Assembly (NCBI GenBank): GCA_009926065.1
Contig: RFPP01000018.1
Span: 1 to 39,815 of the forward strand
DNA: 39,815 nucleotides
Origin: Flavobacteriaceae bacterium
GTDB taxonomy: Bacteria > Bacteroidota > Bacteroidia > Flavobacteriales > Flavobacteriaceae
Direction of reading: 5' to 3'
Positions within the stretch are counted from its first letter, which is position 1, and every line of letters starts with the position of its first letter. Below the pieces are notes generated by a model that searched no databases, was not told the DNA's origin, and saw only the letters and a list, made by a program, of their open reading frames with translations. Positions 1-8,701 of this stretch are shown here, one piece after another. A program made the position numbers and the translations under genes.

Positions 1-2
1 GT

Positions 3-428
3 TTATATGACCCTAAAACAAATATATGCAGAGATGAAGCTCCAGCTATAATATGTGGAAGATATTTTACTGATTTTGGAACAATACATTTAGCACCAGA
101 ACAAATGTTAAATTATGAAAATGAAACAAAACCAATAAAAGCAAGATTTATAGCAGGTGGTTATAGTTTTACTTATGGTATTCATTGTAAAGAATATAAA
201 TACGATCCAGAAATTTATTTTAGAGGAGATGAAATAAGTTTATCGGTTCGTTCATATACTATGGGATATGATATATATCACCCTCATAAGTTGTTGATAT
301 GGCATGAATATGTAAGAGAGGGAAAGCCTAAACATTGGACGGATTTTTCAGATACTAATAAAGAACAAGGAATTGTAGATGAACATTGGGTAGATTTAAA
401 TAATATTTCTAAAATAATTAAAAAATAA
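3..428 (+). CDS. GlcNAc-type glycosyltransferase, C-terminal part (5' end outside window)
   Basis: The reading frame is open from base 3 to the TAA at 426-428, so the N-terminus lies outside the window. About 141 residues are visible. The segment with FIAGGYSFTYG, then YDPEIYFRGDEISLSVRSYT and a later HPHKLLIWHEY, matches my memory of the C-terminal half of the GlcNAc glycosyltransferase family (PF11397), where a GEE/GDE acidic motif and a late His lie near the metal and sugar-nucleotide site. Members usually act on protein or surface glycans. The acceptor cannot be inferred here because the neighbours to the left are missing. The gene ends 43 nt before the promoter box of folE, so it belongs to an upstream unit. 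The family call is moderately sure; the function is inferred. Confidence 0.6.
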   Translation, partial: LYDPKTNICRDEAPAIICGRYFTDFGTIHLAPEQMLNYENETKPIKARFIAGGYSFTYGIHCKEYKYDPEIYFRGDEISLSVRSYTMGYDIYHPHKLLIWHEYVREGKPKHWTDFSDTNKEQGIVDEHWVDLNNISKIIKK

Positions 429-470
429 TTCAAAAATTAATCAGTTTATTACTTTATAAAATATATTACT

Positions 471-478
471 TAACTTTG
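471..478 (+). promoter_or_regulatory. Bacteroidota -7 promoter box (TAACTTTG) for folE
   Basis: TAACTTTG matches the Bacteroidota -7 consensus TAnnTTTG exactly and lies 36 nt before the chosen ATG of folE at 515. It rules out translation from the TTG at 476, which would overlap the promoter. No clear -33 TTG box is seen at the expected distance. Confidence 0.6.
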
Positions 479-514
479 TATCAGAAATTTTTAATAAATA
501 ATAATCTACAATTG

Positions 515-1186
515 ATGATAAATAACGCTGAATTTCAAGACGAAATTGGAGAAAATCACATTGCAACTAATGCTCAAAATCCTATAAGAAAGGATGCTTT
601 TTCAATTTCTGATGAAGATAAAATTAGCTTAATAAAAAAAGACATAGGAAATATTTTAAATACACTAGGTATTGACTTAACTGACGATAGTTTGAAAGGA
701 ACTCCTAATCGAGTGGCTAAGATGTTTGTAAATGAAATATTTGCTGGATTAAATCCAAATAAAAAACCTAAAGCTTCAACATTTGAAAACAATTATAAAT
801 ATGGAGAAATGTTGGTTGAAAAGAATATTACACTTTACTCAACATGTGAACACCATCTTCTTCCAATAATAGGAAGAGCTCATGTTGCCTACATATCAAA
901 TGGGAGGGTAATAGGGCTTTCAAAAATGAATAGAATCGTAGAATATTATGCTAAAAGACCTCAAGTTCAAGAGCGTTTAACGATGCAAATTGTTCAAGAA
1001 TTACAAATTGCTTTAGGTACTGAAGATGTTGCATGTGTTATTGATGCCAAACATTTATGTGTTAATTCCAGAGGAATTAAAGATATTGAAAGTAGTACAG
1101 TAACTTCTGAATTTGGAGGTAAATTTAAAACGGAACAAACTCGTAGAGAATTTTTGAACTACATTCAAATGGATACGAAATTTTAA
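515..1186 (+). CDS. folE: GTP cyclohydrolase I (first copy)
   Basis: Catalyses GTP to 7,8-dihydroneopterin triphosphate, the first step of folate and pterin synthesis, in the cytoplasm. The protein is 223 aa. The zinc site is visible: CEHH at residues 111-114 and the later Cys in KHLCVNSRGI. The family blocks GRAHVAYI, VIGLSKMNRIV and RPQVQERLT are intact, so it should be active. The N-terminal ~40 residues are family-variable. I chose ATG 515 because the frame extends back to a TTG at 476 that overlaps a consensus -7 promoter box. A second folE lies at 10828-11427, next to an SDR gene. This first copy stands alone and is the better candidate for housekeeping folate synthesis, but that is an inference from context only. 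A structured RNA element follows 17 nt after the stop. Confidence 0.93.
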   Translation: MINNAEFQDEIGENHIATNAQNPIRKDAFSISDEDKISLIKKDIGNILNTLGIDLTDDSLKGTPNRVAKMFVNEIFAGLNPNKKPKASTFENNYKYGEMLVEKNITLYSTCEHHLLPIIGRAHVAYISNGRVIGLSKMNRIVEYYAKRPQVQERLTMQIVQELQIALGTEDVACVIDAKHLCVNSRGIKDIESSTVTSEFGGKFKTEQTRREFLNYIQMDTKF

Positions 1187-1203
1187 TTTAATAAATAAAC
1201 TCT

Positions 1204-1288
1204 AGCCCTGATAGCAGTGTAAATCCCGGAGTATTGCAAGGCACAAAGCAATAATGAGGATTGAAACGAATAGCAGGAAACAGCTCCA
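1204..1288 (+). ncRNA. Structured RNA element, copy 1 (Flavo-1-like candidate)
   Basis: First of three copies in the window; the others are at 21168-21240 (minus) and 37316-37417 (plus). The shared plan is an outer AGC/GCT pair (1204-1206 with 1283-1285), then CCTG/CAGG (1207-1210 with 1274-1277), an inner AATCC/GGATT (1222-1226 with 1258-1262), and an apical TATTGC/GCAATA hairpin (1232-1237 with 1248-1253). Conserved unpaired text includes GATAGCAG near the 5' side, CGAATAGC near the 3' side and a terminal GCTCCAAA. The copies have different apical stem sequences that still pair, and the basal helix covaries, so an RNA structure is conserved. It resembles what I remember of the Flavo-1 RNA motif of flavobacteria, but that name was not checked against a covariance model. 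Confidence 0.68.
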
Positions 1289-1295
1289 AAAAATC

Positions 1296-1350
1296 AATTA
1301 AACAATAAAACAATTAACTAATTAAACGATTAACTAAATTAACATTTAAC
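1296..1350 (+). repeat. ATTAAC/GATTAA-rich tract before cysS
   Basis: A tract of reiterated ATTAAC, GATTAA and AATTAA words runs up to the cysS start codon. Closely similar text occurs at 4186-4210 and 4277-4306 before rdgB, including the shared words CGATTAA and TTAACTAATTAA. It may be a dispersed leader repeat or simply a low-complexity 5' UTR. Confidence 0.4.
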
Positions 1351-1351
1351 T

Positions 1352-2830
1352 ATGCCATTATATAAATCACAAATTCTAAAAATATACAACTCACTATCGG
1401 GTGAGAAGGAAGTTTTCACGCCTATCAACGAAGGAAATGTGGGAATGTATGTTTGTGGACCTACTGTTTATAGCAATGTGCATTTGGGAAATGTAAGAAC
1501 TTTTATGTCTTTTGATGTAATTTTCAGATATTTAATTCATCTAGGTTTTAAAGTTAGATACGTTCGAAATATTACTGATGTTGGACATATTGTGGATGAC
1601 GTGGATGAAGGTGAAGATAAAATTGCTAAAAAAGCAAGAATTGATCAGGTGGAACCGATGGAAATTGTGCAACGATATACTGTCGATTTTCAAAATGTTT
1701 TGAAATTATATAATTTATTACCACCCAGTATAGAACCAACAGCAACTGGTCACATTATTGAGCAAATCGAAATTATCAAAAAAATTATTGACAATGGGTT
1801 TGGATATGTTGCCAATGGATCGGTTTATTTTGATGTGGTTAAATTCAATGAAACCAATAATTACGGGCAGTTAAGCGGAAGAAATATCGATGATATGCTT
1901 GCTAATACTAGAGAGCTTGACGGGCAATCTGACAAAAAAAATCCGCAAGATTTTGCACTATGGAAAAAGGCAGAACCGCAACATATTATGAGATGGCCCT
2001 CTCCCTGGAGTGATGGTTTTCCTGGTTGGCACTTAGAATGTACTGCCATGAGTACTAAATATTTAGGAAATCAATTTGATATTCACGGTGGCGGAATGGA
2101 CTTAAAGTTTCCACATCACGAATGCGAAATTGCTCAAAATGAAGCTTGTACTGGTCATACTCCCGTTAATTTTTGGATGCACGCCAATATGCTAACATTA
2201 AATGGTAAAAAAATGTCTAAATCTACTGGTAATAATATTTTACCAATGGAAATTATTACTGGTGAAAACAACATATTAAGTAAGGCTTTTTCACCAAGTG
2301 TGATTCGTTTTTTTATGTTACAAGCGCATTATAGAAGCAATCTTGATTTTACAAATGATGCTATTTTGGCTGCCGAAAAAGGTTATTTTAGGCTGATGGA
2401 AGCCATTGAGGGATTGAAAGAAATAAAAGCTAGTACTACTTCTACCCTATCTATTTCAAATTGGGAAGCGGCTTGTTATGAAGCGATGAACGACGATTTT
2501 AATACCCCTATTTTAATTGCACAATTATTTGAAGGAGTGCGTTTTATCAATTTATTAAAAGAACAAAAAGAAACGTTAACCCTAAGTGATTTAGATTTAT
2601 TTTCCTCTTTAATGAATGGGTTTGTTTTTGACGTTTTAGGATTAGAGGATGACAAAGAAGTTGGAAATCGTCACGATAAATTAGATGGTGTTGTAAATAT
2701 TCTGATTGAAATGAGAAATCAGGCTCGTGCCAATAAAGATTTTGCCATGTCTGATCAAATTAGAGATCAATTGTTAGCTATTGGAATTCAATTGAAAGAC
2801 GGTAAGGAAGGAACTTCATTTACCGTTTAA
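1352..2830 (+). CDS. cysS: Cysteinyl-tRNA synthetase
   Basis: Class I aminoacyl-tRNA synthetase that charges tRNA-Cys in the cytoplasm. It is 492 aa, within the usual 460-500 range. The ATP-site HIGH motif appears as HLGN at residues 44-47 after the zinc-ligand region [14 protein letters not shown] is present at about residue 290. The other zinc ligands lie in [10 protein letters not shown] and the following [12 protein letters not shown] segment. The DALR anticodon-stem domain and C-terminal tail follow. It is preceded by the structured RNA element and an ATTAAC-rich leader, and yidD follows after 11 nt on the same strand, which suggests cotranscription. The ATG is the first Met in frame and begins directly at the family N-terminus. 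Confidence 0.97.
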   Translation: MPLYKSQILKIYNSLSGEKEVFTPINEGNVGMYVCGPTVYSNVHLGNVRTFMSFDVIFRYLIHLGFKVRYVRNITDVGHIVDDVDEGEDKIAKKARIDQVEPMEIVQRYTVDFQNVLKLYNLLPPSIEPTATGHIIEQIEIIKKIIDNGFGYVANGSVYFDVVKFNETNNYGQLSGRNIDDMLANTRELDGQSDKKNPQDFALWKKAEPQHIMRWPSPWSDGFPGWHLECTAMSTKYLGNQFDIHGGGMDLKFPHHECEIAQNEACTGHTPVNFWMHANMLTLNGKKMSKSTGNNILPMEIITGENNILSKAFSPSVIRFFMLQAHYRSNLDFTNDAILAAEKGYFRLMEAIEGLKEIKASTTSTLSISNWEAACYEAMNDDFNTPILIAQLFEGVRFINLLKEQKETLTLSDLDLFSSLMNGFVFDVLGLEDDKEVGNRHDKLDGVVNILIEMRNQARANKDFAMSDQIRDQLLAIGIQLKDGKEGTSFTV

Positions 2831-2841
2831 TAATATCAAGT

Positions 2842-3099
2842 ATGTCATTATCAAAGATACTTATATATCCAATCGTGCTTTTAATTCGGTTTTACCAAAC
2901 TGCTATTTCACCTTTTACCCCATCAGCATGCCGATTTGAACCCACTTGTTCTTCCTATTTTTTAGAGGCATTGAAAATTCATGGACTTTTTTATGGAACT
3001 TACCTGGGGATTAAGAGAATAATGAGTTGTAATCCTTGGGGAAAAACTGGTTATGATCCTGTTCCAAAAAAATGTACACCTAATGAAAAAATAAAATGA
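2842..3099 (+). CDS. yidD: Membrane protein insertion efficiency factor YidD
   Basis: Small membrane-associated protein, 85 aa, that assists YidC-dependent insertion of inner-membrane proteins. It shows the family core: an amphipathic N-terminus, [10 protein letters not shown], then [19 protein letters not shown] and the CNPWG motif, with the three conserved Cys (the last in SCNPWG). The length is typical. It lies 11 nt after cysS and 58 nt before lgt, so these genes of protein synthesis and membrane-protein maturation are likely transcribed together. The usual partners rnpA and rpmH are not adjacent, which is common in Bacteroidota. Confidence 0.95.
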   Translation: MSLSKILIYPIVLLIRFYQTAISPFTPSACRFEPTCSSYFLEALKIHGLFYGTYLGIKRIMSCNPWGKTGYDPVPKKCTPNEKIK

Positions 3100-3157
3100 T
3101 TTTAAATTCTACTATTTTATCTATTTTTACATTTAATAATAAATAAAAATAATCATC

Positions 3158-4066
3158 ATGATTTGGAATCCTTCAGAAGGTATTGATTTAGGTTTTTTTA
3201 TGATTCGATATTACAGCTTAATGTTTGTAATCGCCTTTGGTTTAGGTTGGTACATCATGAAAAAAATATTTGAACGTGAAAATGAATCAATTGAAAAACT
3301 AGATTCAATGTTTATTTGGACTGTTTTTGCAACTTTATTAGGAGCAAGATTAGGTCATGTTTTCTTTTATGATTGGGAATATTTCAGCAACCATTTATCT
3401 GAAATATTGCTACCTTTTCGTTTTTCACCAAGTTTTGAATTTACAGGTTTTCAAGGATTAGCGAGTCATGGTGCTGCGATCGGAATTATTCTAGCCATGT
3501 ATTTCTTTAGTAAAAAGATAATGAAAAGACCTCTTTTATGGGTTTTAGATCGTGTGGTTATTCCTGTTGCTAGTGGTGCAGTTTTCGTTAGAATTGGTAA
3601 TTTTTTCAATTCAGAAATCGTTGGTCACGAGACTACTTCATCGTTTGGAATTAAATTTATAAAAGATTTTTTTAGCCCAAGAGAAGTTGTCAATGCAACC
3701 AAAATCCTAAATCCTAAAGAAGCTTACAATGCTATTGCAACTAATCCTCAGTTTGCCAATATATTAGAACAAGTTCCTGCTAAACATCCAACCCAATTGT
3801 ATGAGGCTTTTAGTTATATATTTGTTTTTGCAGCTTTATATTATATGTACTGGAAAACTGATGTGCGAGAAAAACAAGGATTTTTATTTGGAATGTTTTT
3901 AATAATGCTTTGGTCGGTGCGTTTTGTAGTTGAATTTTTGAAAGAAAGCCAAGGTGGATTTGAGATTGATCTTGGATTATTTTCAACAGGACAATGGCTA
4001 AGTATTCCATTTATTATCATCGGATTCTTATTAATTTTCAAATCTAAGAAAATTGATTTTGTATAA
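3158..4066 (+). CDS. lgt: Prolipoprotein diacylglyceryl transferase
   Basis: Inner-membrane enzyme that moves diacylglycerol from phosphatidylglycerol to the lipobox Cys of prolipoproteins, the first step of lipoprotein maturation. It is 302 aa with about seven hydrophobic spans. Family markers are GARLGHVFFYDWEYF near residues 65-80, the catalytic-region LASHGAAIGI (the HGG/HGA His), the signature VRIGNFFNSEIVGHE, and HPTQLYEAFSY. A long hydrophilic insertion follows the signature (about residues 165-205), a little larger than in E. coli Lgt. A hairpin terminator follows 25 nt after the stop, closing the cysS-yidD-lgt unit. Confidence 0.96.
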   Translation: MIWNPSEGIDLGFFMIRYYSLMFVIAFGLGWYIMKKIFERENESIEKLDSMFIWTVFATLLGARLGHVFFYDWEYFSNHLSEILLPFRFSPSFEFTGFQGLASHGAAIGIILAMYFFSKKIMKRPLLWVLDRVVIPVASGAVFVRIGNFFNSEIVGHETTSSFGIKFIKDFFSPREVVNATKILNPKEAYNAIATNPQFANILEQVPAKHPTQLYEAFSYIFVFAALYYMYWKTDVREKQGFLFGMFLIMLWSVRFVVEFLKESQGGFEIDLGLFSTGQWLSIPFIIIGFLLIFKSKKIDFV

Positions 4067-4090
4067 TTTATACTCTGTATAAAATCATTA

Positions 4091-4119
4091 AACCATTTCA
4101 TTTTGAAGTGGTTTTTTTT
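4091..4119 (+). terminator. Rho-independent terminator after lgt
   Basis: Stem AACCATTTCA / TGAAGTGGTT (one G-U pair) with a TTT loop, followed by a run of T. It sits 24 nt past the lgt stop. Confidence 0.8.
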
Positions 4120-4185
4120 ATAAGTAATTTATTGAATTCAAGTGCTTTTCATAGATTATTGATATATTCAATTTTTACTTTCTGC

Positions 4186-4306
4186 CAATTAGACAATTAA
4201 CCGATTAAACTTTTTCTTGTTACTTTTGTGGTAATAATTTATTCATTTATTTTTCCAGAATACTACAAATAAACGCATTAACGATTAACTAATTAACCGA
4301 TTAAAC
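4186..4306 (+). repeat. ATTAAC/GATTAA-rich tracts before rdgB
   Basis: Two blocks, 4186-4210 and 4277-4306, are built from ATTAAC and CGATTAA words and share the string AATTAACCGATTAAAC. They flank the rdgB promoter box at 4221. Similar text precedes cysS at 1296-1350. Confidence 0.4.
4221..4228 (+). promoter_or_regulatory. -7 promoter box (TACTTTTG) for rdgB
   Basis: TACTTTTG is an exact TAnnTTTG match, 93 nt upstream of the rdgB ATG, implying a leader of about 85 nt that contains the second ATTAAC-rich block. Confidence 0.55.
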
Positions 4307-4320
4307 AAATAACCCCTTCA

Positions 4321-4896
4321 ATGAAAATAGTTTTCGCATCCAACAATAAAAATAAAATTCTAGAAATTCAAAGTATGCTTCCTGAATCTATTCAAATAGT
4401 AAGTTTAGAAAGTATAGGATGTTTTGAAGAAATACCTGAAACTGCAGAGACTATTGAAGGGAATGCAATTTTGAAAGCCAACTACATCACTCAAAAATAT
4501 GGTTTTGATTGTTTTGCAGACGATACTGGTTTAGAAGTAGATTCTCTTGAAGGAAAACCAGGTGTTTATTCAGCTAGATATGCCGGTGAGCAAAGGAATG
4601 CCGACGATAATATGAATAAATTATTGGAAGAATTATTGGTTAAATCAATTAGAAATGCCCAATTTAAAACAGTGATTGCGTTGAATTTGAAGGGGAAACA
4701 ATATTTATTTACTGGAATTGTATCAGGCGAAATTACAAAAGAGAAAATGGGAAATGGAGGATTTGGATATGATCCAATTTTTAAACCTACAGGTTATGAA
4801 AATACATTTGCTGAACTTTCACTTGAAGAAAAAAATGATATAAGTCATAGGGGAATAGCAATAAAAGCACTTTTAGAATTCTTTAAAAATATTTAA
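4321..4896 (+). CDS. rdgB: Non-canonical purine NTP pyrophosphatase (RdgB/HAM1 family)
   Basis: Hydrolyses dITP, ITP and XTP to monophosphates and so keeps deaminated purines out of nucleic acids. It is 191 aa, the family length. N-terminal FASNNKNKILEI gives the nucleotide-binding (S/T)xNxxK signature. FADDTGLEVDSLEGKPGVYSAR is the conserved acidic and substrate block, GFGYDPIF follows, and NDISHRGIA is the C-terminal SHR motif. All are intact. The ATG sits directly at the family N-terminus. It stands alone, with its own promoter at 4221 and a 186-nt AT-rich gap after it. Confidence 0.95.
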   Translation: MKIVFASNNKNKILEIQSMLPESIQIVSLESIGCFEEIPETAETIEGNAILKANYITQKYGFDCFADDTGLEVDSLEGKPGVYSARYAGEQRNADDNMNKLLEELLVKSIRNAQFKTVIALNLKGKQYLFTGIVSGEITKEKMGNGGFGYDPIFKPTGYENTFAELSLEEKNDISHRGIAIKALLEFFKNI

Positions 4897-5054
4897 TATT
4901 TGTACAATTCTAATAAATTAAAAGCGAATTTCTGAACAAATTTCCCCAAGATAAAAATCTAAAATCGTAAATATAAAATCTAAAAACCTGATTATCAAAT
5001 ATTAATAAAACATCAATTATGCTATTTCAATTAGTTATTAACAAATATTAGCCG

Positions 5055-5062
5055 TACTTTTG
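5055..5062 (+). promoter_or_regulatory. -7 promoter box (TACTTTTG) for the helicase gene
   Basis: Exact TAnnTTTG match followed by C, 20 nt before the ATG at 5083, so the predicted leader is very short. The rest of 4897-5054 is AT-rich and shows no gene or hairpin that I can support. Confidence 0.65.
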
Positions 5063-5082
5063 CAAAATATTTAAAATACTAT

Positions 5083-7041
5083 ATGAATAAATTTGAACAA
5101 TTAGGATTGAGTGAATCGTTACTGAAGGCGATTTTAGATCTAGGATTTGAAAATCCGACCGAAGTACAGGAGAAAGCGATTCCCCTATTATTGGAAAAAG
5201 ACACAGATTTAGTTGCGTTGGCTCAAACAGGGACAGGGAAAACGGCAGCATTTGGGTTTCCAGTCATTCAGAAAATTGATGCCGACAACAGAAATACACA
5301 AGCATTAATTTTATCTCCAACACGCGAATTGTGTTTGCAGATTACCAACGAACTTAAAAACTACTCAAAATACGAAAAAGGTATTAATGTGGTAGCAGTA
5401 TACGGGGGAGCTAGCATTACAGAACAAGCGAGAGAAATAAAAAGAGGAGCACAAATAATTGTTGCAACTCCCGGAAGAATGCAAGATATGATTAACCGAG
5501 GTTTGGTAAACATATCTCAAATAAATTATTGCATACTTGATGAAGCGGATGAAATGTTAAACATGGGTTTCTATGAAGACATTGTAAACATTTTATCAAC
5601 TACTCCAGACGATAAAAGCACTTGGTTATTTTCTGCAACCATGCCTGCTGAAGTTGCAAGAATTGGAAAACAATTCATGCACAATCCTGAAGAAATTACC
5701 GTAGGAACTAAAAACTCAGGTTCCGCTACCGTTTCCCACGAATATTACCTGGTAAATGCTCGTGATCGATACGAAGCTTTAAAAAGATTAGCAGATGCCA
5801 ATCCAGATATTTTCTCGGTGGTATTTTGTAGAACTAAACGTGATACTCAAGCGGTTGCTGAAAAGTTAATTGAAGATGGTTACAGTGCTGCAGCATTGCA
5901 CGGAGATTTATCTCAAGCGCAACGTGATGGGGTGATGAAATCTTTTAGAGGTCGTCAAATTCAAATGCTTGTTGCTACTGACGTTGCAGCACGTGGAATT
6001 GATGTTGACAATATTACACACGTAGTTAATTATCAATTACCTGACGAAATTGAAACTTACAATCACCGTTCAGGACGTACTGGAAGAGCTGGGAAACTAG
6101 GAACTTCTATCGTTATTGTTACAAAAAGTGAATTACGTAAGATTTCTTCTATCGAAAGAATCATCAAACAAAAATTTGAAGAAAAAACCATTCCTTCTGG
6201 AATAGAAATTTGTGAAATTCAATTGTTACACTTAGCAACCAAAATTAAAGATACTGAAGTTGACCATGAAATTGACAACTACTTACCAGCAATTAATAAT
6301 GTGCTTGAGGGTTTGACAAAAGAAGAATTAATCAAGAAAATGGTATCTGTTGAATTTAATCGTTTTATTGCTTATTATAAAAAAAATAGAGATATTTCAA
6401 CCCAATCATCGGGTTCTGAAAGACGTGACCGAAATAATAGTGAAAGCGGTCAAAGAGAATTTAATAATAATGGTGCCGTTCGTTATTTTGTAAATATTGG
6501 TTCAAGAGATAATTTCGATTGGATGTCATTGAAAGACTTTTTGAAAGAAACTCTCGACCTTGGTCGTGACGATGTGTTTAAAGTGGATGTTAAAGAAGGA
6601 TTTTCTTTTTTTAATACTGAACCAGAACATACTGATAAAGTTATGGATATTTTAAATAATATCCAATTGGAAGGAAGACGAATAAATGTTGAAATTTCTA
6701 AAAATGATGGTGGCGGAAGACGTGACCATAATGGAAGAAATTCCGGAGGTTTTGGCAGCGGTAGAAATTCAGCTCCAAGAAGAGAAGGTAACTTTGCCCC
6801 AAGAAGAGAAAGTTCAGGAGGGTTTAGAAGTGATCGTAATTCTGCTGCTAGAGAAGGTGGTTTCGGAAGAAGAAGTGCCGCTCCTAAAGAAGGTGGTTTT
6901 GGAGGAAGAAGTGCTGCACCAAGAACTGGAGGATTTTCATCTGACAGAGGTTCAAGAAGCGAAAGTTCATCAGTTAGAGCACCTAGAAGATCAGAAGGTT
7001 TTGGAGATGCTCCAAGAGAAAGAAGACCAAGAAAAAGCTAA
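5083..7041 (+). CDS. DEAD-box RNA helicase with DbpA-type RNA-binding domain and RGG-rich tail
   Basis: ATP-dependent RNA helicase of the DeaD/CsdA/DbpA group, 652 aa, likely acting in ribosome assembly or RNA decay, especially in the cold. The RecA1 domain has the Q motif, AQTGTGKT, PTREL, TPGR, DEAD and SAT. RecA2 has ARGID and HRSGRTGRAG. Residues ~464-545 (VRYFVNIGSRDNF onward) look like the DbpA RRM-like domain. From ~550 to the end the protein is a low-complexity tail with recurring GGFG and RSAAP units, rich in R, G, S and E, and probably disordered and RNA-binding. The repeat-rich tail also leaves an alternative open frame at 6686-7054 that is not a gene. Whether it corresponds to DeaD or DbpA cannot be decided from motifs. 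Confidence 0.93.
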   Translation: MNKFEQLGLSESLLKAILDLGFENPTEVQEKAIPLLLEKDTDLVALAQTGTGKTAAFGFPVIQKIDADNRNTQALILSPTRELCLQITNELKNYSKYEKGINVVAVYGGASITEQAREIKRGAQIIVATPGRMQDMINRGLVNISQINYCILDEADEMLNMGFYEDIVNILSTTPDDKSTWLFSATMPAEVARIGKQFMHNPEEITVGTKNSGSATVSHEYYLVNARDRYEALKRLADANPDIFSVVFCRTKRDTQAVAEKLIEDGYSAAALHGDLSQAQRDGVMKSFRGRQIQMLVATDVAARGIDVDNITHVVNYQLPDEIETYNHRSGRTGRAGKLGTSIVIVTKSELRKISSIERIIKQKFEEKTIPSGIEICEIQLLHLATKIKDTEVDHEIDNYLPAINNVLEGLTKEELIKKMVSVEFNRFIAYYKKNRDISTQSSGSERRDRNNSESGQREFNNNGAVRYFVNIGSRDNFDWMSLKDFLKETLDLGRDDVFKVDVKEGFSFFNTEPEHTDKVMDILNNIQLEGRRINVEISKNDGGGRRDHNGRNSGGFGSGRNSAPRREGNFAPRRESSGGFRSDRNSAAREGGFGRRSAAPKEGGFGGRSAAPRTGGFSSDRGSRSESSSVRAPRRSEGFGDAPRERRPRKS

Positions 7042-7128
7042 CATAATTTGTTAATTTTCTTATAATTATAATAATAAACTACAAAATATCTTTCGTTATT
7101 TATTAATTTTAGAGTTTTAAAAACATAA

Positions 7129-7899
7129 ATGAGATATTTTGTAGTTTTCTTTTTTTTACTTTTTGCAAAAAACACACTATTTTCGCAAGAAACAATTCCA
7201 CCACAAAAAGTTTTTGGTACAATCGTTAATTATTCTAATCAACTTCCTTTATCAAATGTTAATATTATAAACATAAATAAAGTTAGAGGTACCGTTTCTG
7301 ACTCTAATGGAAAATTTGAATTAGAAGTAAGCGCGTCAGATACCTTACATATTTCACTTATTGGATTTAAATCCATAAAAATAAGAGTTACCAACGATTG
7401 GTTTAAGATAAAAACTACTAAAATACAATTAACAGAAAGTGCAATTGCCCTTGAAGAAGTAATAGTTCGTCCCTACGATTTAACTGGGTATTTAGAAGTA
7501 GATTCTAAATTGATACCTACAAAAGAAAATTACAGATACAGTATTTCCGGATTACAACAAGGTTACGAGGCTGGAGAATATTCTCCAGGAGCATTCAGTA
7601 AAGTAATGGGTTCCATATTCAATCCCGCCGATATGCTTTATAATTTCTTCGGAAAAAAACCTAAAGAATTAAAACGTTTAAAGAGCTTAAAGAAAGACGA
7701 TACCGTAAGAAATCTATTAGCCTCCAAATTTGACCGAGAAACCATTTCGGTACTTTTAGGTATTGATAAGAACGATATTCCTGAAATTTTAGGACGTTGC
7801 AATTACTCCGAATCATTTATTAAAACCGCCAATGATCTCCAAATTATGGATGCGATTAGCGAATGCTATGAAGAATATAAAATCTTGAAAAAGAATTAA
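7129..7899 (+). CDS. Exported protein with carboxypeptidase-like regulatory domain
   Basis: 256 aa. It begins with a signal peptide (MRYFVVFFFLLFAKNTLFSQ, cleavage likely after SQ or just before). Residues ~28-100 (VFGTIVNYSNQLPLSNVNI ... GTVSDSNGKFEL ... HISLIGFKSIKI) are a typical CarboxypepD_reg-like beta-sandwich, as found at the N-terminus of TonB-dependent receptors, but no receptor barrel follows. The remaining ~150 residues are of unknown fold. Such stand-alone proteins are common in flavobacterial envelopes, with no defined role. An ABC ATPase gene starts 14 nt after the stop, so the two are probably cotranscribed. Confidence 0.8.
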   Translation: MRYFVVFFFLLFAKNTLFSQETIPPQKVFGTIVNYSNQLPLSNVNIININKVRGTVSDSNGKFELEVSASDTLHISLIGFKSIKIRVTNDWFKIKTTKIQLTESAIALEEVIVRPYDLTGYLEVDSKLIPTKENYRYSISGLQQGYEAGEYSPGAFSKVMGSIFNPADMLYNFFGKKPKELKRLKSLKKDDTVRNLLASKFDRETISVLLGIDKNDIPEILGRCNYSESFIKTANDLQIMDAISECYEEYKILKKN

Positions 7900-7913
7900 T
7901 TTTATTATTATTA

Positions 7914-8699
7914 ATGGAAAGTAATAAACCTATTTTAACTACTTCCAATTTATGCATTGGTTATACTTCAAAAAAGAAGATTAAAACAATTGCATCCAAT
8001 ATTAATTTGACTTTGAAAAAAGGAGAATTGATCGCTTTAATTGGTGCTAATGGAATTGGTAAATCTACCTTGTTAAGAACACTAATTGGTATCCAACCTC
8101 CCCTATCTGGGAAAGTTATTTTATCTGGTAAGAATATTTTAGAATACGATTCGATAGCGTTTGCACAAAATTTGAGTGTGGTTTTAACTGAAAAATTACC
8201 ACCAAGTAATTTAACCGTATTTGAAATAATTGCTTTAGGAAGACAACCTTATACTAACTGGTTGGGCAATTTATCAGAAAATGATATTGATAAAATTAAT
8301 GAAGCAATGGAGCTTACGCAAATCACCTCATTGGCAAATAAAAAACATTATGAAATCAGCGATGGTCAGCTTCAAAATGTCTTAGTTGCAAGAGCATTAG
8401 CTCAAGATACACCTTTAATTATTTTAGACGAACCCACCACCCACTTGGATTTATTGCATAAAGTTAGTTTGTTTAAACTATTGAAGAAACTTGCAAAAGA
8501 AACCAATAAATGCATCCTTTTTTCAACGCATGATATCGATATGGCAATTCAAATTAGTGATGAAATGATAATTATGACTGAGGAGAATGTGGTTCAAGAC
8601 CAACCTTGTAATTTTATTTCAAAAGGAAATTTTGATACTTTATTCAAAGATGAACAAATCGCTTTTGATAGCGAAAAAGGAAAGTTTATCGTTCAATAG
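7914..8699 (+). CDS. ABC transporter ATP-binding protein (FecE/BtuD-like)
   Basis: Cytoplasmic ATPase subunit, 261 aa. Walker A is GANGIGKST (about residues 43-51). The signature is SDGQ in EISDGQLQNVLVARAL, and Walker B with the D-loop is LIILDEPTTHLDLLHK; the H-loop is FSTHDIDMA. The SDGQ form and the overall length fit ATPases of iron-siderophore, heme or cobalamin importers. No permease or binding-protein gene is adjacent: an exported domain protein precedes it and trmL converges on it with a 2-nt gap. The partner is therefore encoded elsewhere, and the substrate is inferred only from family resemblance. Confidence 0.88.
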   Translation: MESNKPILTTSNLCIGYTSKKKIKTIASNINLTLKKGELIALIGANGIGKSTLLRTLIGIQPPLSGKVILSGKNILEYDSIAFAQNLSVVLTEKLPPSNLTVFEIIALGRQPYTNWLGNLSENDIDKINEAMELTQITSLANKKHYEISDGQLQNVLVARALAQDTPLIILDEPTTHLDLLHKVSLFKLLKKLAKETNKCILFSTHDIDMAIQISDEMIIMTEENVVQDQPCNFISKGNFDTLFKDEQIAFDSEKGKFIVQ

Positions 8700-8701
8700 A
8701 A

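Noticed and set aside
476..514. Upstream TTG start for the first folE
   Set aside because: The codons overlap the TAACTTTG promoter box; family similarity begins well after ATG 515.
3672..3700. Possible fourth RNA element beginning TAGCCCAAG
   Set aside because: It is within the lgt coding sequence and lacks the GATAGCAG block, the hairpin and the terminal GCTCCAAA.
6686..7054. 122-aa open frame inside the helicase tail
   Set aside because: It is an alternative reading of the repeat-rich RGG tail, overlaps the real frame entirely, and has no promoter or family resemblance.
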